64,000 nt of DNA from CAVOHU01 sp963817885 (GTDB lineage Bacteria; Acidobacteriota; Vicinamibacteria; Vicinamibacterales; JAKQTR01): NCBI GenBank assembly GCA_963817885.1, contig CAWFQE010000002.1, forward strand, positions 1,426,001 to 1,490,000. The letters run 5' to 3'. Positions 1-9,485 of this stretch are shown piece by piece. Every line of letters starts with the position of its first letter. Position 1 is the first letter of the stretch. The notes below the pieces were generated by a model that did not search any database, was not told where the DNA came from, and worked only from the letters and a program-made list of their open reading frames with translations. The translations under genes were made by a program, and so were the position numbers.

Positions 1-676
1 GCCGCCGCTGGGTAAGCTGGCGACGCCGGCCATCCCGGCGCTCATCGGCGAGGTCAAGGATGTGATCCCGCGCATCAAGCCGGAGGGCGCTCCGCTCACC
101 TTCAGGACGTCCGGCCTTGGCGAGCCGGCGGATGTGACACTCATCCCCTTCTACAAGGCGGCGGACCAGAGATACTCGGTCTACTGGAACGTCCTTTCGC
201 CCGCGGAATGGCAGGCCAGGAAGGCGGAGTTCGCATCCGCCGCGGCAACGCGGCAGCAGATCCTGAGCCGGACCGTGGACATGGTGGACCTGAGCGATCC
301 GGCCAGCGAGAAGGCGCACGGGTTTGCCGGCGAGGGCACCAGCGAGGGGTTCATCGAAGGCCGCAAGTGGAGAGACGCGCGAGACGGGTGGCTGAGCTAC
401 TCGCTCGCGGTCGTGCCGGACCGGGCGCTGACGCTCTTCTGCACCTTTCGCGGCGGAGAGGGCCGGCCGCGGACGTTCGACGTCCTGGTCGACGGCGAGA
501 AGATCGGCACGCACGCGATGGTGATCCACCCGGCAGAACTCATCGACGTCGAGTTCCCGATTCCCGAAGCCCTGACGCGAGGAAAGACGCGCGTGACCGT
601 CCGGTTTCAGGCCCAGGCCGGCTCGTCCACCGGGGCACTGGTCGAAGTCCGCATCGTTGGCCGCGCCAAAGAGTAG
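1..676 (+). CDS. GH127-type glycosidase (DUF1680, beta-L-arabinofuranosidase-like), C-terminal part
   Basis: The reading frame is open from base 2, so the gene starts outside the window; 224 C-terminal residues are visible. The stretch around DVTLIPFYKAADQRYSVYW, followed by a beta-rich tail (residues about 100-220, with DVLVDGEKIG), matches the C-terminal beta-sandwich region of DUF1680/GH127 proteins, which release L-arabinofuranose or related sugars from plant polysaccharides. The catalytic (alpha/alpha)6 barrel lies off the left edge, so substrate and catalytic residues cannot be checked. A methionine-like GTG at 62 is internal, not a start. Family membership is inferred from recalled motifs. 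Confidence 0.7.
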   Translation, partial: PPLGKLATPAIPALIGEVKDVIPRIKPEGAPLTFRTSGLGEPADVTLIPFYKAADQRYSVYWNVLSPAEWQARKAEFASAAATRQQILSRTVDMVDLSDPASEKAHGFAGEGTSEGFIEGRKWRDARDGWLSYSLAVVPDRALTLFCTFRGGEGRPRTFDVLVDGEKIGTHAMVIHPAELIDVEFPIPEALTRGKTRVTVRFQAQAGSSTGALVEVRIVGRAKE

Positions 677-769
677 GCGAACGCGGTTACTGGATTCCTG
701 GCCGGTTGTGACAGACTTACCCGAGCTGCCTCCCGGCCCGTCCGACTCGTTCATATCCGGAGACATCCT

Positions 770-2710
770 GTGTCATCAATCTCACGCGACACGCGCCTGG
801 CCAGGCGAATCTTCCTGTCCAGTGCACTTGCAGCGGTCGGACTGGCGACCGCGTCCGCCGTCCTGGTTCTGCACGCCCAGGGCACGCCTGCTCCGCCGGT
901 TCCGGCGGTCTACACGAATATCGCGGCCACCGCGGAAGGCGACCTGGTGTTCCGGCCGGAAGGAGCGTCGTCGTACCTCGCCCGCGAACGTGCGCCCGTG
1001 TGGACACTTCAACAGCTTCGAGGCGCCCCGCGAGGCACCGAGACCGGGATGGCGCTCGATTTCGGGAAGCCGGGATTCAACGGCACGCTGATCTTCGGGC
1101 TCATCCCGTATGCCGACACGCGGTTTCCTCAACCGGTGTTCCGGACGACGACGCCCATCAAGGACGGCAAGGCCGAGATCAATATCAAGGCCGTGCTCGC
1201 CGGCACGTACAACATGGTCGGCTGGGGCGAGTCCGGTCGTGGCGTCGTTGGATACCGGATCATCGGGCTCGACGGCAGCATGATCTACGACGGCCGCTTC
1301 AGGTTCGTGGGCAAGGGGCCCTTCGAAGCCGACGTGGCGCTCTCCGAGGGCCCGTTTGTCGCGAATGTCACGGCCGCGAGCGCGGTCGTCTGGTTCGAGC
1401 TCGATCGCCCGGCGCCGTGCTCAGTCACCATCGGCACGCGCGTGATCGCCTGCAAGCCCGGCGCCCTGCGGAACGAGATTCTCGTCGACCGGCTCCTGCC
1501 TTCCACCGACTATCGCTACATCGTGACGTACGGGGAGAACACGGAGACGTACGAATTCCGTACCGCGCCGCGGGCGGGATCGCGCCGGGCGTTCGTGTTC
1601 GGATACGCCAGCGATTCCCGCGGCGGCCAGGGCGGCGGCGATCGGAACTTCTTCGGCCCCAACGCCTATATCATGCGGCGGCTGATGTCGCTGGCGCTCG
1701 ATCGGAAGGCGGCCTTCGTGCAGTTCACCGGCGACCTGGTGAGCGGATACACCGGCAGCCCCGATGCACTCCGCGTGGAGCTGGCCAACTGGAAGCACGC
1801 CGTGGAGCCGTACGCGCACTGGACGCCCGTGTACACCGGCGTCGGCAATCATGAAGTCGTGCTCCGGGAGTTCGTGGACGAGAACAATCGGACGGTTCGC
1901 ATCGATCGGTTCCCGTTCGAGACCGAATCCACCGAGGCGACCGTCGCGGGGGCGATGGTCAATCCCGAAAACGGCCCGCCGAGCGAGGATGGGGCCGCCT
2001 ACGACCCGAATCCCGCGTCGGTCGACTTCCCGCCCTATCGCCGGACCGTGTATTCATACGTGCACGACAACGTCGCGATGGTGGTCCTCAATTCGGACTA
2101 CTGGTTCTCACCGACGATCGGTCAGCCACCGGGGCCGGGCGGCAACTACCACGGCTACCTGATGGACAACCAGATCAAGTGGCTGCGCGAGACGCTCGAC
2201 AGGCTCCAGGCCGACCGCGCGATCGACCACGTGTTCCTGACCGTTCACACGCCCATGTTCCCCAACGGCGGCCACGTCGGCGACGACATGTGGTACTTCG
2301 GCGACAACACGGCCCGCCCCGTGGTGGCCGGAAAGCCTGTGGGCGTCGGCATCATCGAACGGCGCGACCAGGTGCTCTCGATCATAGAAGACCATTCGAA
2401 GGTTCTCGCGGTGCTGACAGGCGATGAACACAACTACAACCGCCTCCAGCTCACGTCCGATGTCGAAATCTACCCGCCCGGCTGGACGGCCAGGAAGGTG
2501 ACGATCCGGCGCGCGTTCTACCAGATCAACAACGGCGCTGCGGGCGCGCCCTATTACGCCCAGGACACGAGGCCGCCATGGTCGGCGTTCGTGAAGGGCT
2601 TCTCCACGCAGAATGCCGTGTGCCTGTTCTACGTCACGGGCCCCAGCGTACGAATGGAAGTCATGAATCCGGAGACGCTCGAGGTCCTGGACCGCGTCGT
2701 CCTTCGCTGA
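770..2710 (+). CDS. Secreted metallophosphoesterase with N-terminal Fn3-like domain
   Basis: A 646-residue exported protein starting at GTG 770. The N-terminus has arginines (RLARR) and a hydrophobic stretch (residues about 13-35), a Sec or Tat-like signal. Residues about 190-270 look like the beta-sandwich that precedes purple-acid-phosphatase-type domains. The calcineurin-like metal motifs follow in order: GDLVSG, GNHE, then a histidine motif (TVHTPMFPNGGH) and TGDEHNYNR, where the usual GHxH is GDEH. It probably hydrolyses phosphoesters in the periplasm or outside the cell; the substrate is unknown. It stands alone, 93 bases after the GH127 gene, so co-transcription is possible but unproven. 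Confidence 0.8.
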   Translation: MSSISRDTRLARRIFLSSALAAVGLATASAVLVLHAQGTPAPPVPAVYTNIAATAEGDLVFRPEGASSYLARERAPVWTLQQLRGAPRGTETGMALDFGKPGFNGTLIFGLIPYADTRFPQPVFRTTTPIKDGKAEINIKAVLAGTYNMVGWGESGRGVVGYRIIGLDGSMIYDGRFRFVGKGPFEADVALSEGPFVANVTAASAVVWFELDRPAPCSVTIGTRVIACKPGALRNEILVDRLLPSTDYRYIVTYGENTETYEFRTAPRAGSRRAFVFGYASDSRGGQGGGDRNFFGPNAYIMRRLMSLALDRKAAFVQFTGDLVSGYTGSPDALRVELANWKHAVEPYAHWTPVYTGVGNHEVVLREFVDENNRTVRIDRFPFETESTEATVAGAMVNPENGPPSEDGAAYDPNPASVDFPPYRRTVYSYVHDNVAMVVLNSDYWFSPTIGQPPGPGGNYHGYLMDNQIKWLRETLDRLQADRAIDHVFLTVHTPMFPNGGHVGDDMWYFGDNTARPVVAGKPVGVGIIERRDQVLSIIEDHSKVLAVLTGDEHNYNRLQLTSDVEIYPPGWTARKVTIRRAFYQINNGAAGAPYYAQDTRPPWSAFVKGFSTQNAVCLFYVTGPSVRMEVMNPETLEVLDRVVLR

Positions 2711-2824
2711 CGGCTTGTCTCCGCTGAAGCGGCCGTGGGATCCGGAACGCGGCGCGGGTGTGGCGAAGCGCGGGACGCGGCACGGTGCTACGGCGCGCCC
2801 GATCGTCGTCGCCTGGCGCCGATC

Positions 2825-3961
2825 CTATCGGGCGCGCAGATGGCGCCGGCGGAAGAGCCACGTGCCAATCGAGAAGTACACGAGCGTGAGGAATGCGATC
2901 GCGCCGGTCTCGAAGCCGAGATCGGCGAGACCCGCCTGCTGATTCAGGATCTTGTTGAAGGCCCGCACGGTCAGGCTGGTGGGCAGGACGTCGTTGAGGT
3001 TCACCACGTTGCCGAAGAGGTGGAACAGCGGAAGCTTCGGAAGCGGGATCATACAGTCCGAGAAGAACATCAGGATGAAGAACGGGAAGCACCCGACGGT
3101 CAGCAGCTCGAAAATCGTGTTGAGGAACGCCGCCACCAGCACCGCGATGGCCACCACGCTCAACGTCGACAGGCCTCCCACGGCGATGAGCGCCACAATC
3201 GAGCCGCCGGAGTGATATCCCACCGAGACGGCCGCCAGATACGACAGCAGCATGGCGAGGGTGCCGATGAGCACCTGGTTCAGTGACACGGCCGTCAGCA
3301 TCTCGACTGTCGAGAGGTTCGACACCACCAGCCGGCTCATCGTGCCCTTGTCAACCTCCTTCACGAGCGCGGCGGCCGCGGTGAAGAGCACCATGATCAG
3401 GCTCAACACCAGCAGCGCCGGCACGTAGAGATCGAACTCGCTCAGGCTCTGCAGCCCGCCGGTCCGTTCGACCGAGACGTCCAGAGGCGGCGTGGTGCCG
3501 GTCCTGGAAAACGCGAACTGGAACGCCAGGTAGTCCGAGAACGCCATGGCGATCGCCGATCGCGGGTTCGTCTCCGTTCCATGGTTCACGAGCCTCGGCG
3601 GAACGAGCGTGCCCTGCCCGCGTCGCGCTTCGAGGGCCGCCGAGAAGCCGGCGGGGATCTCGACCAGCAGGTCGGCCTCGCGGCTGGCGACACGGCGGAC
3701 GGCCTGCTCCATGTCGGTCACCGGCTCGACCCGGAACACGGGTTCGCCGTTCGACTGCTTCGCCCCGGTCCACGCCTGGACCAGCTCTCCGGCGCCCGGA
3801 TCGTGGTTCATCACGAGCAGGGTGTAGGTGGCAGGCGAGGCGTGGAAATAGCCGTACATCAGGAACACGAAGAACGGCGCGAAGATGAGCGTGAGACTGA
3901 GGATCTTCCACTCGCGGAGGTTCTCGAGGAACGTCTTCTCGAAGAATGCGAGGATCCTCAT
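2825..3961 (-). CDS. ABC-2 type transporter permease
   Basis: A 378-residue membrane protein. One membrane helix lies near residues 20-40, followed by a large extracytoplasmic domain (about 45-190) and five or six hydrophobic helices from about 195 to 365. This is the ABC2_membrane_3 layout (YhgE/DrrB/NatB-like exporters). Its ATG overlaps the stop of the ATPase gene by four bases (ATGA at 3958-3961), so the two are translationally coupled and form one exporter. The cargo is not identifiable; relatives export drugs, lipids or sodium. Confidence 0.88.
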   Translation of the reverse strand: MRILAFFEKTFLENLREWKILSLTLIFAPFFVFLMYGYFHASPATYTLLVMNHDPGAGELVQAWTGAKQSNGEPVFRVEPVTDMEQAVRRVASREADLLVEIPAGFSAALEARRGQGTLVPPRLVNHGTETNPRSAIAMAFSDYLAFQFAFSRTGTTPPLDVSVERTGGLQSLSEFDLYVPALLVLSLIMVLFTAAAALVKEVDKGTMSRLVVSNLSTVEMLTAVSLNQVLIGTLAMLLSYLAAVSVGYHSGGSIVALIAVGGLSTLSVVAIAVLVAAFLNTIFELLTVGCFPFFILMFFSDCMIPLPKLPLFHLFGNVVNLNDVLPTSLTVRAFNKILNQQAGLADLGFETGAIAFLTLVYFSIGTWLFRRRHLRAR

Positions 3962-4920
3962 TCGCGGAGCCCTCGACCCGTCAGGCGAATGAACACGTCT
4001 TCCAGCGTCTTCCTGCGCATTCCGAGCCGCTCGACGGTGAGACCGTGGGATTTCGCCGTTTCGAGCACCTCGGGAATCAGATCGACGCCGTCCGAAGCGG
4101 TGAACTGGAGCAGCGGGCCGCGCGACGAGACATGTCGTCCCTGCCCGCGCAGGCGATCGAGAAACGGCGTCAGGGCGGGCTCGACGCCACCTTCGACTTC
4201 GACCTCGAACACGTCGCCCTCGCCGAGGTCGGCCTTGATGGCTTCAACCGTATCCAGCGCGAGAACGCGCCCGCGATCGATGATGCAGACGCGATCCGAC
4301 AGCTTCTCCGCCTCGTCCATGTCGTGGGTGGTGATGACCACGGTCGCCGTTCCGGCCTTCGATCGGATGTACTCGCGCACGAGCACCCGGCTCTGCGGAT
4401 CGAGCCCGGCCTGCGGCTCGTCGAGGAAGATGATCTCCGGCTCGTGCACCAGGGCGAGGGCGATGTTGAGGCGTCGCTGCATGCCGCCGGACAGCGTTCG
4501 GCCCAGGCGGTCCCGCTTGTCGGTCAGACCGAAGGTGGCGAGGAGCGAGTCGGCCCGTTCACGGGCGGTCGCTCTGGGCAGGTCGTACATGCGGCCCATG
4601 AACGCGAGCTGCTCGTGGCAGGTGAGCATCTCCCAGATGGCGATGCTCTGCGGGGAGACCCCTATCGATCGGAGCCCGGTTCCGCCGCCAGGCCGCACCG
4701 CGTGCCCGTTCAATTCCACGCGGCCGGAGTCGGGCGGCATCAACCCGCTCAGCATCTTGAGCGTCGTCGTCTTGCCCGCCCCGTTGGGGCCGAGGAACCC
4801 GAGGATCTCGCCGCGGCGCACGTCCAGCGACAGGCCGTCGACCGCGACGACATCCCCATAGCGCTTGGTGAGCGCCGAAGCCCGCAGGATCGCAGCGGAT
4901 GAGGCCGGGGATCGATCCAT
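3958..4920 (-). CDS. ABC transporter ATP-binding protein
   Basis: A 320-residue ATPase, the partner of the downstream permease. It has Walker A (GPNGAGKTT), the signature LSGGMQRR, Walker B ending in FLDEPQAGLD, and an H-loop in VVITTHDMDEAEKLSD. The C-terminal extension (about residues 225-320) is typical of drug/lipid exporter ATPases (DrrA/CcmA type). The frame stays open upstream to 5124, but similarity begins just after the ATG at 4920, and the longer version would run through the nadA promoter region. The gene is divergent from nadA. Confidence 0.9.
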   Translation of the reverse strand: MDRSPASSAAILRASALTKRYGDVVAVDGLSLDVRRGEILGFLGPNGAGKTTTLKMLSGLMPPDSGRVELNGHAVRPGGGTGLRSIGVSPQSIAIWEMLTCHEQLAFMGRMYDLPRATARERADSLLATFGLTDKRDRLGRTLSGGMQRRLNIALALVHEPEIIFLDEPQAGLDPQSRVLVREYIRSKAGTATVVITTHDMDEAEKLSDRVCIIDRGRVLALDTVEAIKADLGEGDVFEVEVEGGVEPALTPFLDRLRGQGRHVSSRGPLLQFTASDGVDLIPEVLETAKSHGLTVERLGMRRKTLEDVFIRLTGRGLRE

Positions 4921-5023
4921 CGCGAAGGATTCTGTCTCCTGGCAGACCCCCGACGCAAGACGCGGACACGGGCACGGGTCAAAACGGCATTCCAGCGGCT
5001 TTCGCGTCGATGGCCCCCGCGAC

Positions 5024-5032
5024 TGGTACAAT
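5024..5032 (+). promoter_or_regulatory. Candidate extended -10 promoter for nadA operon
   Basis: TGGTACAAT (TG at 5024-5025, TACAAT at 5027-5032) fits an extended -10 hexamer about 50 bases before the nadA ATG. No good -35 is visible at 17 bases, as expected for an extended -10. Transcription would start near 5039, immediately before the leader hairpins. Confidence 0.45.
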
Positions 5033-5041
5033 TGGGAGAGG

Positions 5042-5073
5042 GGGGACCCTGGGTGGTCCCCACCGTACGGTGG
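5042..5073 (+). promoter_or_regulatory. nadA leader hairpins
   Basis: GGGGACC (5042-5048) pairs with GGTCCCC (5055-5061) around a 6-base loop, and the next bases form the palindrome ACCGTACGGT (5062-5071). The G run at 5041-5045 could instead pair with the C run at 5076-5080, next to the ATG at 5082. The short leader can therefore adopt at least two exclusive folds. Role is inferred only. Confidence 0.4.
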
Positions 5074-5081
5074 CAACCCCC

Positions 5082-6077
5082 ATGGCACAAAACATGACAG
5101 TAGACGAAGTCGCGGCCGGATCACACACGGCCGTGTCGGCCGTCGATCCGTCGATCGATCTGTTCTCCGAGATCGCGCGGCTGAAACGCGCGCTCAACGC
5201 GATTGTGCTGGCGCACTTCTACCAGGAGCCCGACATCCAGGACATCGCCGACGTGATCGGCGACAGCCTTGCGCTGGCGCAGGCGGCGGCGAGGACCCGG
5301 GCGGACGTGATCGTGTTCTGCGGCGTGCACTTCATGGCTGAGACCGCGAAGATCCTGAATCCCGATCGGCTCGTGCTGCTGCCCGATCTCGCGGCCGGGT
5401 GTTCGCTGGCCGACAGCTGTCCGGCGCCGGCCTTCGCGCGGTTCCGCGCCGCGCACCCGGATCACTACGTCATCAGCTACATCAACTGCAGCGCGGCGGT
5501 GAAGGCGCAGAGCGATCTGATCTGCACCTCGAGCAACGCCGAGCACCTGATACGGCAGGTGCCCGCTGAGCGCCCGATCCTGTTTGCGCCCGACCAGCAG
5601 CTCGGCAGGTACCTCATCGGCAGGACGGGCCGTGACATGCTGTTGTGGCCCGGTGCCTGCTCGGTCCACGTGACGTTCTCCGAACGGCTCCTGATTCGGC
5701 TGAAGACGCAGCACCCCGGCGCGCTGGTGCTGGCGCATCCCGAGTGCGAGGAAACGGTGCTTCGCCACGCGGATCACATCGGATCGACGACGTCGATCTT
5801 CGAGTACGCGAAGAAGAGCCAGGCCCGAAGCTTCATCGTGGCGACCGAGGCGGGCATCATCCACCAGATGAAGAAGGCCTGTCCCGACAAGGAGTTCATC
5901 CCGGCGCCTCCCGAGAACGGCTGCGCCTGCAACGAGTGCCCGCACATGCGTCTCAACACGCTCGAGAAGGTCTACCAGTGCATGGTCGACCGGCGGCCGG
6001 AAATCACGATGGCCGAGGACCTGCGGGTGAAGGCGCTGGTGCCCCTGCAGCGAATGCTCGACATGAGCGCGGCGTAG
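5082..6077 (+). CDS. nadA: Quinolinate synthase NadA
   Basis: A 331-residue enzyme that condenses iminoaspartate (from NadB) with dihydroxyacetone phosphate to give quinolinate, the first committed NAD precursor, using a [4Fe-4S] cluster. Diagnostic stretches are LAHFYQEPDIQDIADVIGDSL, VFCGVHFMAETAKIL, the INCSA segment, and CACNECPHM near the C-terminus, which carries cluster-ligand cysteines. ATG 5082 was chosen; ATG 5094 is possible. The frame is open further upstream, but that part would overlap the promoter and leader. It is first in the nadA-nadC-nadB operon, with 7 bases to nadC. Confidence 0.95.
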   Translation: MAQNMTVDEVAAGSHTAVSAVDPSIDLFSEIARLKRALNAIVLAHFYQEPDIQDIADVIGDSLALAQAAARTRADVIVFCGVHFMAETAKILNPDRLVLLPDLAAGCSLADSCPAPAFARFRAAHPDHYVISYINCSAAVKAQSDLICTSSNAEHLIRQVPAERPILFAPDQQLGRYLIGRTGRDMLLWPGACSVHVTFSERLLIRLKTQHPGALVLAHPECEETVLRHADHIGSTTSIFEYAKKSQARSFIVATEAGIIHQMKKACPDKEFIPAPPENGCACNECPHMRLNTLEKVYQCMVDRRPEITMAEDLRVKALVPLQRMLDMSAA

Positions 6078-6084
6078 GAAAGGA

Positions 6085-6990
6085 ATGACCCTCGACCCGT
6101 TCCGCTCGAACTCCGACGCGAGGCTCGACCCGGAGACCATCCGGAGCCACATCCGGAGGTTCCTCGAAGAGGATATCGGCGCCGGCGACGTGACGACGGG
6201 GCGGGTCGTGCCAACCGGGACGATGGCCCATGGCTGGATCGTCGCACGCGAGCCCCTGGTGGTTGCCGGCTTGAACGTGGCGCGACTCGTCTTCCTCGAA
6301 CTCGATCCCTCGATCGAGGTGGTGAGCGCGGCGGCCGACGGCGAACGGGTCGATGCGGGCCGGCGCATGGTGCAGATCAGCGGACGCGCGGCGCCCATTT
6401 TGAGCGGAGAACGGCTGGCCCTCAACCTGCTCCAGCGCATGTCCGGCGTGGCGACGCTGACCCGCCGGTACGTCGACGCGATCGCCGGCACGGGCGCATC
6501 GGTGTCCGACACGCGCAAGACCACACCTGGCCTGCGCGTGTTCGAGAAGTACGCCGTGCGGGTCGGCGGCGGACGCAACCACCGCATGGGGCTGTTCGAC
6601 GCGATTCTGATCAAGGACAACCACATCGCTTCGGCGGGCGGCATCGCCGCGGCGCTGCGGGCGGCCAGGTCCGGCATGCCGGATTCGCTGCCGATCCAGA
6701 TAGAGGTCGATTCGCTCGACCAGCTTCGCGACGTGCTCCTGCACGGCGCCGACGCCGTGCTGCTCGACAACATGGCTCCTGCCGTTGCCGCCTCGGCCGT
6801 CAGGCTGATCCGGGCCCACGCCGGCGGATCGACGTGCTGGATCGAAGCGTCGGGCGGAATCACCCTTCAGAACGTCCGGCAGTTCGCCGACGGAGGGGTC
6901 GACACCATCTCGGTCGGCGCCCTGACCCACTCGGCCCCCTCGGTCGACATCGCCCTGGATCTCGACCCACTCGACACGCGCGCGAGGTAG
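6085..6990 (+). CDS. nadC: Nicotinate-nucleotide pyrophosphorylase (quinolinate phosphoribosyltransferase)
   Basis: A 301-residue cytoplasmic enzyme that converts quinolinate and PRPP to nicotinate mononucleotide, CO2 and pyrophosphate. Clear family motifs are EEDIGAGDVTT, the LNLLQRMSGVAT segment, SDTRKTTPGLR, KYAVRVGGGRNHRMGL and IKDNHI, then EASGGI and VDTISVGALTHS. The length is standard. It lies between nadA (7-base gap) and nadB (3-base gap), so the whole iminoaspartate-to-NaMN route is one transcript. Confidence 0.96.
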   Translation: MTLDPFRSNSDARLDPETIRSHIRRFLEEDIGAGDVTTGRVVPTGTMAHGWIVAREPLVVAGLNVARLVFLELDPSIEVVSAAADGERVDAGRRMVQISGRAAPILSGERLALNLLQRMSGVATLTRRYVDAIAGTGASVSDTRKTTPGLRVFEKYAVRVGGGRNHRMGLFDAILIKDNHIASAGGIAAALRAARSGMPDSLPIQIEVDSLDQLRDVLLHGADAVLLDNMAPAVAASAVRLIRAHAGGSTCWIEASGGITLQNVRQFADGGVDTISVGALTHSAPSVDIALDLDPLDTRAR

Positions 6991-6993
6991 TGC

Positions 6994-8551
6994 ATGGACA
7001 GGTACGAGACAGACGTGCTGGTGATCGGCAGCGGCCTTGGCGGCTGTGCCGCCTCGCTGGCCGCCGCCCGGGGCGGCGCCCGCGTGGTGATGCTGACCAA
7101 GGCGTCGCGCCCGAACGAGAGCAATACCTGGTATGCGCAGGGCGGGATCATCTATCGAGGAATCAAGGATTTGCCCGACGATCTCGCGGCAGACATCTCA
7201 GCGGCCGGCGCGGGGCTCTGCGAACCCTCCGCCGTCGAGCTTCTCAGCCGCGAGGGCCCCAGGCTGGTCGAGGAGCTGCTCATCAACGACGTCGGCGTGC
7301 CCTTCGACAGGAACGATGACGGCCGGCTCGATCTGACGGCCGAGGCTGCGCACTCCGTCGCACGCATCGTTCACCACGAAGACTCGACGGGGCGATCGAT
7401 CGAGCAGGCGATGCTGGCCGCCGTCCTGCGGGAGCCGAACGTGACCGTGCTCACCCGCCGGAGCGCGATCGATCTGCTGACCCTGTCGCACCATTCGCGC
7501 AACGCGGGCGACGTGTACGCGCCGCCGACCTGCGTCGGGGCCTACGTGTTCGACCACCAGACGCGGCGCGTCCAGCCGTTCATGGCCAGGGAGACCATCC
7601 TGGCAACCGGAGGCCTCGGGCGGATCTTTCTTCACACGACCAATCCGGCCGGCGCCTGCGGAGACGGGGTGGCGATGGCGTACCGCGCGGGCGCCCGCTG
7701 CATCAACATGCAGTTCGTCCAGTTTCACCCGACGACGCTCTACCACGGTGACGAGCGCTTCCTGATCTCGGAGTCGCTTCGCGGTGAAGGCGGGCGCCTG
7801 GTGGACGCGGCGGGCCGCGAGTTCATGGTGGACTATCACCCGGATGGCTCCCTGGCTCCGCGTGACGTCGTCGCGCGCGGCATTCACCAGATGATGCACG
7901 AGACCGGGGCGGACTGCGCGTACCTCGACATCAGCCACAAACCTGCGGCGTGGATCCGGAACCGGTTTCCCCAGATCTACGGCAAGTGCCTCGAGATCGG
8001 CCTCGACATCACGAAGCAGCCGATACCGGTCGTGCCGGCCGCCCACTACAGCTGCGGCGGGGTCGCGGTCGACTTGTGGGGCAGGACCAGCGTGCAGCGG
8101 CTTCGCGCGGTGGGCGAGGTCTCGTGCACCGGTCTGCATGGCGCGAACAGGCTGGCGAGCACCTCGCTGCTCGAGTGCCTGGTGTGGGGCACGCGGGCCG
8201 GGCAGCAGACGGCGCAGGAATGCGCGTCAGCGGCGTCGTACTACCTGCCGGAGATCTCTCCGTGGCAGGTACGAGACCGAGCCGGTCGACCCCGCGCTCA
8301 TCGCGCAGGACTGGCTGACGATCCGCCAGACCATGTGGAACTACGTCGGCCTGGTTCGCACGCGGCGGCGCCTCGACCGCGCGCAGCAGATCCTGCGCGA
8401 ACTGCACCTCGAGATCGGGCGGTTCTACGCTCGATCGGAGTTGAGCGACGCGCTGATCGGTTTGCGCAACGGCGTCCAGACCTCGCTGGTCGTGCTGCTG
8501 GCTGCGCTCGAAGCGCGCGAGAGCCGCGGCTGCCATTACCGCGCAGACTGA
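6994..8551 (+). CDS. nadB: L-aspartate oxidase NadB, interrupted by a one-base frameshift
   Basis: NadB oxidises L-aspartate to iminoaspartate with FAD, feeding NadA. The start has the dinucleotide-binding motif VIGSGLGGCAASLAAA; WYAQGG, MQFVQFHPT, SESLRGEGG, HYSCGGVAVD and GLHGANRLASTSLLECLVWG follow. After PEISPW (about 8265) the frame breaks. The C-terminal domain continues one base later (RYETEPVDPALIAQDW, ending at 8551). Removing one base near 8266 restores an enzyme of about 518 residues. The site is one of eleven similar one-base insertions in the window, so a sequence error is more likely than loss of the gene. Confidence 0.92.
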
Positions 8552-8583
8552 CGCTCGACACGACAGCACAGCCGGACTGGAAC

Positions 8584-9276
8584 TCACTTGAAGACAAGTT
8601 CGGTCGGCCTGGGATTGGACACCGTCGGCCCAATGAAGACGCGGCCCGGCGAGATCCTGATGGAGCCGTCCCACCGATCGCCGAGCGACACCAGGCGCTC
8701 GAAGGTCAGCACGATACGGTCGTAGGTCTTCCCCTCGAGATCGACGCCTTTGGAGGTCGAGCGCCGAAGGACCAGCAGGTCTTCGAAGACGCCCGAGCCA
8801 CCCCCGCAGAACGACGTCCGAAGCGCGTGCACACCCGGCGCGGGTGAGCCCAGCCACTGGTAGCTGAAGTAAGCCCCGGGCGTGTCGTCGCCAATGACCT
8901 TGCCGTCGACACGATACGAGTTCTTCGCGGTGGTCAACGGCTTCACGTCGTCGGCGAAATACTCGTTGCTGCCATCGGCGGCCGCCAGGTCGACGCTCAG
9001 AACGATCGGCACGCTGTCGGACATCCACGGCAGGAACCGGTAGATCAGCTTTGGATGTATAGGATGTCCGCGGTAGGTGAACGTCCGGTTGACCTCCGGC
9101 AGGGTGATGGCAAGGTCGGTCGACACCGGCTGCCCGATCGCGAACTTGGGCTGCGTGGAACCAGGCACTGATTGAGGATCCGTCGGCTCGCTCTGCGCGC
9201 CGGCCGCGCCTGTTGTCGAAAGACCGGCGAACGCGACCACCGCAGCCGCCACCACACTGCTCATCGTCTTGTTCAC
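8584..9276 (-). CDS. Secreted protein of unknown function
   Basis: A 230-residue protein with a signal peptide (hydrophobic residues about 6-22, ending near GAAGA). GTG 9276 was chosen because GGAGG lies seven bases upstream; ATG 9264 is the alternative. The mature part is a soluble, beta-rich chain (TFTYRGHPIH, LIYRFLPWMSDSVP, DLEGKTYDRIVLTFERL) without recognisable catalytic motifs. It is convergent with nadB, with 32 bases between the stops. I do not recognise the family. Confidence 0.65.
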   Translation of the reverse strand: MNKTMSSVVAAAVVAFAGLSTTGAAGAQSEPTDPQSVPGSTQPKFAIGQPVSTDLAITLPEVNRTFTYRGHPIHPKLIYRFLPWMSDSVPIVLSVDLAAADGSNEYFADDVKPLTTAKNSYRVDGKVIGDDTPGAYFSYQWLGSPAPGVHALRTSFCGGGSGVFEDLLVLRRSTSKGVDLEGKTYDRIVLTFERLVSLGDRWDGSIRISPGRVFIGPTVSNPRPTELVFK

Positions 9277-9485
9277 GTACCGCCCTCCGCGCGAACATCG
9301 CCGCGCCCAACGACTACTTTGGCGATCGAGTCTATAACGATTCCTTCTCGCGCCCGGATTGGCCGCTCCGTGACGAGCGAGGCGCCGCGACGGGTTCCGC
9401 GCGCGTAGTGAGACGGTGGCAAGGGCGAGCGCCGGGATTGGGCCCTGCGTGCATGTTCGGCGACAGTGGGGCTCCCGATTCACGG

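Noticed and set aside
5033..5081. NAD+-I (nadA motif) riboswitch before nadA
   Set aside because: The expected CCCCGUAGG-type consensus and tandem domains are absent; only simple hairpins are present.
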